Origin: Zantedeschia hybrid cultivar
Lineage: Eukaryota; Streptophyta; Magnoliopsida; Alismatales; Araceae
DNA length: 64,000 nt
Assembly (NCBI GenBank): GCA_030544215.1
Contig: JARZZO010000008.1
Coordinates: forward strand, 22,026,614 to 22,090,613
Reading direction: 5' to 3'
Under the pieces are notes generated by a model. That model searched no databases. It saw nothing but the letters and a program-made list of their open reading frames with translations, and was not told the origin of the DNA. Of this stretch, positions 10,711-21,100 are shown one piece after another (position 1 is the stretch's first letter; each line of letters starts with the position of its first letter). Both the position numbers and the translations under genes were made by a program.

Positions 10711-11071
10711 TAAGGATGCAATTTGGACGGGCTAGGCTAGATTATGTTGTAATTTGGATTTAACTCAGATTCAAAATAATCTAGTCTAATTTCAGTTCAC
10801 CCAAATTTAATTCAAATTCATTATATTCAATGGTGAGTGGATTGAGTTGGACTGACCTTACTTATAGATAATTTGTTAAAAATACTTTACTTTTATATGA
10901 TGTAATATATGTAAAAGTCAATAGATCAAACTGAGCTTAGCACAACCCAATTTAAATTTGATTAACATCAATCTCAATTTGACCAATCCAATTTAGATAA
11001 TTCGAACCAACCCAATACACTATAATATGAATTAGGCTGGGCCGTGCCAGCCTGCCCAATTGACATCCTTA
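10711..11071. mobile_element. hAT-type MITE with 8-bp target duplication
   Basis: The left end reads TAAGGATGCAATTTGGAC and the right end, reverse complemented, reads TAAGGATGTCAATTGGGC. Flanking bases 10703-10710 and 11072-11079 are both GTCGGGCC, a perfect 8-bp target duplication typical of hAT elements. The 361-bp interior is AT-rich and non-coding. Confidence 0.85.
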
Positions 11072-12180
11072 GTCGGGCCTAACAGATGTGGGATCCTGTC
11101 TGACCTTCCGAGCCCCCTAAATCACATATATTTATGGCCCATGCTTTCGTGGAGGACGGATAACCAGTGTCACCCCTCTCCTGGCAAACCACCCTCCATG
11201 TCTGGATCTCCCCTATAACTCGTGCAGCCCGCCACGGGCCAGCACGCGCCCTCGGGCACCGGGCAGCGCACCGAGTGATTCACACGGACTTCCCAGTCCC
11301 CATCCAGCAAGTGTAATAAGCTCCCACACACTGCTGTAGCCGTCCCTACTGCTACACACTGCTGTAGCCGTCCCTACTGGTCCCTTCCTGACCACATCAC
11401 GTGCCGGTCCGGCCAACGGGGTAGGCGACGCGCCCCCGTTCGTAGTTCGCGACATCCCTCTCAAGTGACCAAGTCGTCACCCCTCGGCTCGACCGCACCT
11501 GCTTATTTGTGCCTCGCCAGGGCCACACCACACCATCACCATCCCGGTGACCTCAGCAGCTAGCCCCAGCTCCGCCAGGCAACGGGAGCACTGCCGCCCT
11601 CGCTCGCTTGGCCCGCAGCGGGAAGCGCGTCCGCGAGCTTTTAGCCTTTTAAGCTCTCACCCGCCCGCGCACGCGCGGGCTCGCGTGCCAGTTTGAAGTT
11701 TGATAGGTGCCTCGGTGGGATTCGACTAGTAGCATCCACTCCTATTGCATCCACGCCGCAAGCAAGCGGGCAAAAGCCAAAGCCCAAGGCACATGCAAAC
11801 AAAGCCGCTGCATGAGAGCAGTCAAATGCAGATGGCGCACACAAACGTACGCATGTCATGTGTGTAGGCTACAGTAGTCGTCTGTGGCGCGTCAACAAAG
11901 CCCGGAAGCAGCCAAAAGCGCAAAGAAAGAAAGAGGAAAGAGAATTGTACAGGCTCTGCACAGGTTTGCCAACGAATCCGCTTTGCAGCGTGCTTGTACA
12001 GGAGGCAAAGGAAGGTGAATTTACATGAAAAGGTACAACTTTTGTGCAACTGTTGGTCTTGGCCTCCTGGAGAGAGATGTTAAAAATTAGGAGAGAAAGA
12101 TTAGGCAACAGTGTTCTCACGTGGGGACAAGATCCAGAATAGATAGAAGAGAGCTTTTTTCCCTTTGACCAGAAGGGCTT
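11072..12180. other. Intergenic, GC-rich, no gene recognised
   Basis: Short frames exist on the minus strand (11213-11464, 11641-11859, 11822-12049) but none resembles a known family or splices sensibly. A 28-bp near-perfect tandem duplication (CACACTGCTGTAGCCGTCCC...) lies at 11327-11380. Confidence 0.4.
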
Positions 12181-13631
12181 TGATGTAGACCGGAGTCTAT
12201 CACGACCGGATCCCGCAAACGGGGACCCGGAGAAAAGAGAAAGAGAGGGTCCGGAGCTGGTTCGGGTTGAACGGTGACAAGATGACCGGAGGCGGGTCCG
12301 CGACGGGGCGAAGCCGAGGCTATTGCAGCATGAAGAGGATCCGCCCGCGGGGGGCGCGATCTGCCGCCGGAGCTGCTCTTGTATAGTGAGCCGCTGCTCC
12401 TTCGGTGGACGAAGGCGGCGGCGCGAGCAGGAGCTCCGGCCGGCACGGGGCGAGGACGGGGTCTCCTCGGGATAACAAGGATCCGCCCGCGGGGGGCGCG
12501 ATCTGCCGTCGGAGCCGCTCTTGGATAGCAAGCCGCTGCTCCTTCGGCGGACGAGGGCGGCGGTGCGAGCAGGAGCTTCTGTCGGCGGAGTGGTCGACGA
12601 GCGTCGGAGCAGAGGCTGGAAAGTCCGAGACCGGACGGGGGGACGGCTTGCTCCCCTGCAGTGAGACCGAAGGGGTGGCTCAGGGCGAGGCCGAGTCTCC
12701 TGCTCCGGCGCGGTCGGACGGGGGGACGGACCGCTCTCCGACCAGGGGGTCCGGAGCCACCTTCAGCGCGAGGCCGAGGCTCCTGGCGCGGGGCAACCGA
12801 CGGGACTGCCCTCGGACGGCGAGTCCGAAGGCTACTTCAGCGCGAGACCGAGTCTCCTGGCTTGGGGCAGCCGACGGGACTGCCCTCGGACGGCGAGTCC
12901 GAAGGCTACTTCAGCGCGAGACCGAGTCTCTTGGCTTGGGGCAGCCGGCGTTCGGCGTCGAGACCGGGGAGAGGAGTCCGAGGTCGGCGGCCGAGACCGA
13001 CTCGGGGAGGTCGGCGATGATTCGAACCGAGCCCCTGCAGGAGGGAAAGAAGAAGAAGAACCGGTCAGCAGGAGTCCCGGGCGGCAGCCCTGGGGAACCC
13101 CCTCCGACGGTCAAGTTAGCTTCTGAAGAAGATTCGATTCAGGAAGCAAGAGGAAATAACTATAACACTATTCGGACAGTAGTCCTTTAAGGGGTTTCGG
13201 AAGCTTAGGAAGGCATCCGTTTTTCCCACCACACTCTTTGGCTACAAATAGCAGGATACTTATAGCGGAGGGTAGCGGATGGTTAACGGTGGCAGCCGAT
13301 ATAGGACTAAAGGAGGCTTACTGACAAACCGCCATAGCGTCTGATCCGCCACCGGAGTGGGCCGGATTCGGCTACCGAGCCGAAGGGGGTTGGGCCGCTG
13401 ACGGGCCGAAGCCTGCTGGGCCCTGGGCCGCCGTGCTGTCCCCGGGCCGTAGGCTGGTGGGCCGCTGACGGGCTGAAGCCTGTTGGGCCGGGGGCGACGG
13501 GGCCGTTTACGGGCCGAAGGCTGCTGGGCCGCTAACGGGCCGAAGGCCGCCGGAGGGCCTAATACTGCTACTGTTGGGCTGAATGAGGTTTGGGCCTGCT
13601 TCGCTGGGCCGAATCGGATTCTGCCGCATCA
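12181..13631 (-). repeat. Solo LTR of the same Tat family
   Basis: It starts TGATGTAGAC and ends GCCGCATCA like the LTR at 8855-9996, in the same orientation. It is flanked by the perfect 5-bp duplication GGCTT (12176-12180 and 13632-13636), proving an independent insertion later reduced by LTR-LTR recombination. At 1,451 bp it is about 309 bp longer than the other copy. The extra length comes from internal tandem duplications: a 142-bp unit at 12337-12478/12479-12620, a 74-bp unit at 12797-12944, and an insertion near 12640-12720. Confidence 0.95.
13257..13264 (-). promoter_or_regulatory. TATA box of the solo LTR
   Basis: The minus strand reads TATAAGTA, at the same place as the TATAAATA of the other LTR. 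In this orientation it points away from the kinase gene downstream. Confidence 0.5.
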
Positions 13632-13636
13632 GGCTT

Positions 13637-14627
13637 AAAGCATAATGTAGGTCAATTGGAATTTGGAAGACTCTTGTTGGGTCGTTACCCGCCTGCAGCT
13701 TCTCCTTTCTTTTAAATAATTTTTTAATTAACAAATAAAAGATGTGGACGCTGTGGGGGGACACACTGAGACGGGAGAGCAGATCTGTCACTTGCATGAG
13801 TTGGAGCTGGGGCTCCGAATTAAAGAAAGGCCGCCCCAGACAGACAAAGTAAGAAACTAATCCTAGTTGCACGCCACCATATAATTATCGTCTTCCTCAC
13901 GGTTTAACAGTGTATTCATGTGCTCTATAGTTCGAACAAAAGTTCCCACAAGCAAATGGAATTCCACAAGCAAACGGAAACTTGATTTATCCGATGATTT
14001 AATTATCCCTGCCTGTAGTACTGGCACTTACGTGGACCAAACATTTCTCTCAGCAGATGGGAACATCTTCTCTATTTCATAAATAAATAAATAAATAAAA
14101 ACGTGAGCTTTAATAAGTTTTAGCAGCACACAAGTATATTTATGCTACAATTTAGCTGTATGACCTGATCCAACCAGCTGATAATTTCTTATTAAAGGAA
14201 AAGAGACGAGCGTTAAAATGGCAGCTTTTTTGTGCTGTGTGTCTACTGTGGCCGTGCCCTTGGATACCGAAGAGATCCCCAACGAATCCCCTCATTTATT
14301 ATTATTGTGATAAAAGGAGTTTTTTAAATTCGTTTATTTTTTTGCGCTTTGGTCTTACAAATCGGAAAGAAGGAAAAGCTAGAATAGGCTCTAGGGTTTG
14401 TCTTGCTTGCTGTTCGATCTCCTCCCGCTTGTTGCCCCCGAAGCTTCTCCGGCCTGCGTGCTCGGCTCCGCCGTCTCTGCACAGTTCGGATGGACGCGGA
14501 AGAAGAGGAAGTGGCGGGATGACTGGGCGGCCAGCGGCCGTCGGCCTCGCGATCCACTCTCCTCTGCTCAGGTGGTGGCCGGTGCTCTTCTTCTTCTTCT
14601 TCTTCTTTGGTTCCGTCGCCGGCGAGG
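13637..14627 (+). promoter_or_regulatory. Upstream region and 5' leader of the CDK-related kinase gene
   Basis: This lies between the solo LTR and the start codon. It holds an (AAAT)n run near 14079-14100 and a pyrimidine-rich CTT microsatellite at 14585-14607, typical of plant 5' leaders. Two upstream ATGs stand at 14490 (a 10-codon uORF ending 14522) and 14519 (a long out-of-frame ORF overlapping the start). The transcription start cannot be placed from the sequence. No confident TATA box was identified. Confidence 0.5.
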
Positions 14628-15101
14628 ATGGGCTGCGTTTGCTGCAAGCCCTCGGCCATCGAGGACAGCCGGGAGAGCCCCAGGGAGAGGCTGGCCGCAG
14701 CGGTGGCCGTCGCGGTGGCGCAGCCGGTCGTCGTGGCGAAGCTGTCCTCAGCGGTGGAGCGGAGGGCGGTGGCGGCGCCTTCGAGGAGGGAGGAGGCGAC
14801 GGGGGTCCGAGGAGGTGGCGCGGGGGCGGAGAAGGCGGAAGGCGGTGGGCCGATCAAGCTGAACGGTCAGGATTTGGAGAGGAAGAGGGAGAGGCAGGGT
14901 TATGCCCATGGCCAGGATTTGGAGAGGAGGAGGGAGAGGCAGGCTTACCACTACCATCCAAGGCCTTCCGGGTGCGTGCCGAAGGCCATGGAAGGGGAAC
15001 AGGTGGCGGCTGGGTGGCCGGCGTGGCTGGCTGCGGTGGCGGGCGAGGCCATAAGGGGTTGGGTCCCTCGGCGGGCGGATTCTTTCGAGAAGCTGGACAA
15101 G
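14628..15101 (+). CDS. Kinase gene exon 1 (residues 1-158)
   Basis: Holds the lipidation-type N-terminus, an Ala/Val-rich and basic linker, a duplicated 15-residue block, and the conserved GWPAWL...GWVPR...FEKLDK lead-in to the kinase domain. The donor is AAG|GTGGAT, phase 0. It is very GC-rich compared with later exons. Confidence 0.9.
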
Positions 15102-18100
15102 GTGGATTTTTCTTCTCTCTTGTAATTTAAAAAATGTAGTTCCCCCCCTAGCTGTGCTTGTTTATTGAAAGTAGATTTCCAGACAAACCAGTATCACTGG
15201 TGACTTAATGACGGAAAGAAGGAGAGATAGTGAAGTTGCTCCATTGCAGCATGTTTGGTGCCCCCTTCCAAAAAAGGAAAAAAAAATCGTATGGAAGAAA
15301 TTCAGACATTGGATATGAGTAGTTCACTTAATAATTACTGTTCTGCTTCAAGTTCGATTGTCCAAACTAGATACGGAGAAGTTGTGGAGAATCTGTAATC
15401 TATGGTTTATAGCTGTAACATGGCTTATAATGTTTCGGATGAGCTTCTGATGGCTGCATTCTAGGAAATGTCAGTCCTCATTGATCGAATAAAGTTTGTC
15501 AACTTAGATATTTGGGTCCATTCTCTACCATAATTTGTCATGTTGTCCTCTATAATGTGAAAGATTAATTGATGGTCCACTCCTGATGCTATACATCTGT
15601 TCCTGGATGTCCTCTCTTGATTATATTTGTCTCTTTACATTGTTCGGTTCATTTTAATCATGATAAATGGATTCGTCAACTGTGCATTTAATATCCACAT
15701 GATATTTACTGCTCTTTAGCCTTCAAAAATTTTCCTGTGTTCTGCATGAATAGAAATAACTGCCTTTTTGAACATTTTATTAAGGCATTTTAGAGATTTT
15801 TGATCTCCTGACACATAGCAATGATTTCTTTGATGCAGATTGGTCAGGGAACATATAGTAATGTTTATAGAGCTCGTGATCTTGATAATGGTAAAATTGT
15901 TGCTCTGAAAAAGGTGCGATTTGATAACTTGGAGCCTGAAAGCGTGCGCTTCATGGCCAGGGAAATTCACATCCTACGCAGACTTGATCATCCAAACATA
16001 GTAAAACTAGAGGGTTTGGTAACATCGCGCATGTCTTGCAGCTTGTACCTTGTCTTTGAGTACATGGAACATGATCTTGCCGGGCTCGCTTCTTACCCTG
16101 GACTCAAGTTCACGGAACCACAGGTACTTATTGTAAAAGATCATCTTAATCCTGCATTTTTGTTTACTTACATACATCTAGTGCATATTGACAGGTTCCT
16201 CGTCTTCAAAAGAGCTTGATGCAGCCCACAGTTATCTTTTTTTTTTTTTTGCTTTAAGATTCACAAATCATAAATAGGATGTTATCATTATGGCATTTCT
16301 CTTCAGACCTTGCATCACGGATGTTGTTAATTTTGATGTTCCATTTTTGTTCCTTTCTTCAAAGGTGGCACTGCCATAAACCTTGTATCTTGTTTATGTC
16401 TCAGATCTTTCTGTCTTTTTTCTTTTTTCCAGATCAAATGTTACATGCAACAACTACTACGTGGCCTGGATCATTGCCACAGTCGTAGCATTCTACATCG
16501 GGACATCAAAGGTTCAAATCTTCTAATTGACAACAGTGGCATCTTAAAAATTGCAGACTTTGGCTTGGCAAGTTTTTTTGATCCTGACCAACGGCACCCA
16601 TTGACAAGTCGTGTGGTTACTCTCTGGTATCGCCCCCCTGAACTTTTACTTGGGGCAACGAGCTATGGAGTAGCTGTGGATTTATGGAGTACTGGCTGTA
16701 TACTGGCTGAACTGTATGCGGGGAAGCCTATAATGCCTGGCAGAACAGAGGTATTTTGCCTAAAAACTTTACTTCCTTCACCGTGCATAATTTTGATTGT
16801 TATCTTTTTTTCTTTTCCAAGGATATATGTTACTGGGTTTTCTATTCATGTTACCATACATGCAGCTCATTGAAGGACACCAGTGTTTTGTGTATATGCT
16901 ACTGTAATATTCCCCATTCATTGGTATTATATGAACTTCTAGTCATATAGTTGTATAGATTTGAGATAAAAATTGAATGCTTTTTGTTAGTTTGTTCAAT
17001 TAATAATATAGAACATGGTACAATCTATTAGTAACCTCACTCATTGTAGCTAAAATTGTGACAGATAAATTATTTTCTTTAAAAAAAATCAAGGTGATGA
17101 TGGGAAACATTACTTTTTTACACAACACTTTTTGTTGAATTTATAATAGTTGTGTTTATCATCCTTCTATTGGATTGGTTAGAAAAATGCATATGTACAC
17201 TAGATGCAACTACTTTTATGCACAGATGAACTATGTAATGTTCTGCATAAAATACATAATTATGTGTCTGGTTGAGGGCATAAAAGATATGCTTATCAAA
17301 AGATGGCCTATATTTTTTTTTTGGATAATATTTTTATGTAAAAAAATCCAGAAAAAACACAAGAATCTTCATCTACCATGATGTGTGCAGGTAAAAGGTC
17401 CCAATAGAAGAACAAACGCATCAAATGAGAAACCCACATGTTTTAAGCTCAGTTCATGAATTTGGAACCTGAAGAGCAGATTTTGGGGAAAAATTTTCCT
17501 TGTCGTCTTTTGCCTCTTGCAGAAACTTTCCTGTTCCTCTTCTTCAAGCCTTCTGAATCACTGTGTAGGGATAAGTCCTTTACAGAAATTATAAAAACTT
17601 CAGTGGAACTTTGATTCTGTGGCTCCGTGCCCTCAATGGAACTGTATCAACTCTATCCTAGATTTTTTTTAATAGTGCTGTGAATAACTGGATAAAAAAT
17701 TCAACTACTTGTGGTCAATTTTTCTCTGATTCAATGTTGAAAATGAGGGGGGAAGATGATTTACAAAATCAGATTTTTTTTTAAAATGTTTTCTAAAAGA
17801 AGTTTACCTAAAATTTTTATAAGATGAAAAGCTGGTGCATGCAGAAGTCTAGAGGCAAGATGCATTCAAACAGACACCTAGACAAACCTGTTGAAGTTAG
17901 TAACTTCAACAAAACCGAACAGTATAACTTGCTTAATACTCAATATTCATGATTCAGACACTGAGTTTAAGTGCTTAACACCGTGACTATTCTAGCGACA
18001 TCCATGTCTTGACATGCAAATATTCAGCTCCATATGTGGCATGAAATTCATATACAGGATACAACGCATCTTTTAACATCCAACCATCCCCAAACTTTCC

Positions 18101-21100
18101 AGACTGCCTCAAGAAAGAGCTTTCAAAAAGGGAGATCTTGTAATGGTCAAACAGAAGGATTGCATGGCGTCCCGGCCGAAAAACAAATTCACTCCAAATC
18201 AGATAGGACCTTTCATAGTTAGCAAAATCTGTGAAGGAGGCACCTATAAGTTAGTGGACGAAAAAGGAAATTTAGCCTTCTCTCTAGTAAACGGCCGACA
18301 CATGAAACTATACCATGCTCCAGAGCATGAATTTCCCAAAACTCAGCAGCAAAGGAGGTCCTAGTACTGCGAAGTTCTAAAAAAATAAAAAAAAGAAAAG
18401 AAAATAAAAGATAAGGGGCTTTCAAAATGAGATGTCCCGACGGACTTAATTGGTATCTTCGTCATAAAAAAAGGAACCAATTAAGGGCAATAATGTCTTA
18501 AATCCGGCTGAGGTGAAAATCCTAAGTCCATGGCTACCTAGAGCCTTTATCCCTTTGTAGCACCCAAAGTTTATGGCTACTTAGAGCTTTTATCCCCTTG
18601 AAGCATCCAAAGTCAATGGCAACCTGCAGCATTATCCCCTTGAAGTACTCAAACTTCATGGTTACCTAGAGTCTTTGTCTCCTTGAAGAACCCAAAATCT
18701 CATAGTCCTTTAGAACCTTTGGATCCCTGAAGCCTAAAAATCTAAAATCGCTTGGTCCCTGGGAGCCACTGTATCCTTGAAGTCTACGGCCCTAGGAGCC
18801 GTTGTATCCTTGAAAATTAAAAAAAAAAAAAAAATCTCACTGGAGTCATGGTGCCCTTAAATGCCGAAAAACCTTATGGGTACTCAGTGCCTTTGTATCT
18901 TGGGACGCCTGAAATAATGATTGTTTGGAGCGCTCGTATTCTTGAAGAATGCCCATAGCCTTCCACGACTAAAAACCTTTGCTTAATTAAAGATGCTACC
19001 AAAAACTGGCCCACAGGGAAGCAATGAACAAAATAAAAAAATAAGAAGAAAAAAGAAGCTTAAAATTGGGGTGCTCCGACGGACTCAATTGTTTCCTTTA
19101 AAAAAAAGACAGTTAAGGATAAAAAATGTCTAAAAATTCGGCTAAGACGAAAATCCGAAAGGGAACCTTAGGCAAAAAATGGATATCTCCATTGCATGAA
19201 AACCCGAAAAGGCATGCATGCAAAGGTAAGAGGGGGGTAACTTTGGTGAAAATTCGCAAGGGTGCTAAAGTTAGTGTTAAAAAAAAATCAATCAAATCAA
19301 GGAGTGTCAACATGTTTAAGGATAAGTCTATAGGGTGGCCTTGTTCAGACGACAAAGAAAATGAAGCAGGTAAAGCTCTCGGAGCTCATCCTCGTAGGCG
19401 ACAAAGTAGTGCACAAAGTTCCCAGTGAAAGCACAAACACAGAAATCGAGCAGACTGGATTCAATCCCTCTTTTACTCAAAGGTGCCAATTTGGCTTGCA
19501 AAAGTACTACCATGATGTCAAAGTCTGGTGAGGAACTCTCAGCCAAACTAGCTGCCAAGAAGAAGGATGATGAAGCACAATACAGAGAAAGAAGAACACA
19601 TACTAAGAAGAAGATTGGTTAATCGGAAGCAACAATCTCGACGTCACAACAGTCGGGATTCTCATGCTCATTAGCGGTTCCAGAAGAAGGAAATATAACA
19701 CTGTGTTGGTGAAGTCACTGAAATAGAAAATCAGTCAGCATTCTTAGAAGCAAGTGCCTTAAACTCTCTGTCAACCTCGGAAAAGGGAGGGACAATGGTA
19801 CTATGCTATATAGAGCCCACAGAAACAACAAGACTAGTCTCTAGCCTCTCCATGGTCTATGACATGCCCCTGTCCGAGGGCGTCATCGAGAAAGCCACCT
19901 GCCTCAACCAGTAAAAGCAAAGAAAGTCTCAAGAGCAATTCATCTCAAAGGGTTTAAAGTGCGAAGGAACATAATGAAGGCCCGCAGACCGTGGTGATGC
20001 TGCGCAAGTGTTTGGAACCATGGGCCTAGATCTCTCTTATTGGATTTTATTAATCCTACGATTTTTTTGTTTTTTGTCTTATCTGGAGAATATAGGTCGG
20101 TTTTATTTATTTTATTTCTTGGACTATGAGAGTTTGGGATTAACCCTCAGGGAGTCCGGAACTTCGGATCAGGCGAAGATCTGAGTATATGATCTCTCTC
20201 CATTGACCTCGGTCAGTGTTAATTACGTCGAGCAACCGCTCAACAACTCTTAATTAATCGTTCGAATGATGCCCTTTAAACCACCTATGCTACCACGCAG
20301 CATGCATGCAAGTGAAAGCAACTTTTAAATCCTTGGCCTTTCCCAAGTTTTTAGTGTATTTGGATTTGTTCCAGGATACTAGGATGGACTCTTAGATGCT
20401 AAGATCCACTAATAAGTGTTTTGGGATTGATTCCCGATTGTTTAGGATTAGTTCCAAGTGCCCCCTAGGGGTATTTTGGTAATTATGTTGTATTGGGGGT
20501 TAATTAAGCTCTTTTTAGATTTTTAACACTTTAGGAAGGCTTGAAAACCCTTAAGATGTATTTTTGGATTATTTTAGACATATTTATGTCACAAGGGTAT
20601 TTTGGTATTTTTACCTCAAATCGGGTTTGTTAGACTTAGAGTCTATCTTTGTATTTTTGGGATTTTTTACTTATTTTCATCATATTGAGGGTGTTTTAGT
20701 AATTTTACCTATCTTATTAGGATTCCGAAGGTATTTTATGTATGGGAGATATTTTGGCATTTTTAAAGATTTTTCCATGATTTTTATAGGTTTTTTTATC
20801 ATGAGGGAGGGTACTTTCGTAATTTAGTTAAAGTCTGGGGGCATCATGGTTATTCCGGGAATTTTGTATTTTTGAATTTGGCTTTCATTTTTTTTACTGG
20901 TTTTTACTGAATTTTGATTGATTTTTATGTCATTCTTACTGTTTTTATTAATTTCTTAAGTAGGTGAAGGGTACGTAAGGTATTTTATATGTTTATGTAT
21001 TTTCAGATTTCGTTTTCTGGTTTTACTGATTTTTCACTGTGTTTTATGATTTTATTTACTGATTTTTATTAATTATCACATATTTTAATGATTAATTAGG

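Noticed and set aside
12405..13190. 261-aa plus ORF
   Set aside because: Lies entirely within the solo LTR. GC-rich LTR sequence is stop-poor, and the ORF is driven by internal duplications.
14237..15130. 297-aa plus ORF and the minus ORFs over exon 1
   Set aside because: Out of frame with the conserved kinase N-terminus; GC-rich shadows.
19126..19622. Lys-rich ORFs (100 and 65 aa)
   Set aside because: Located between an integrase remnant and an LTR-like block; composition-driven and without family resemblance.
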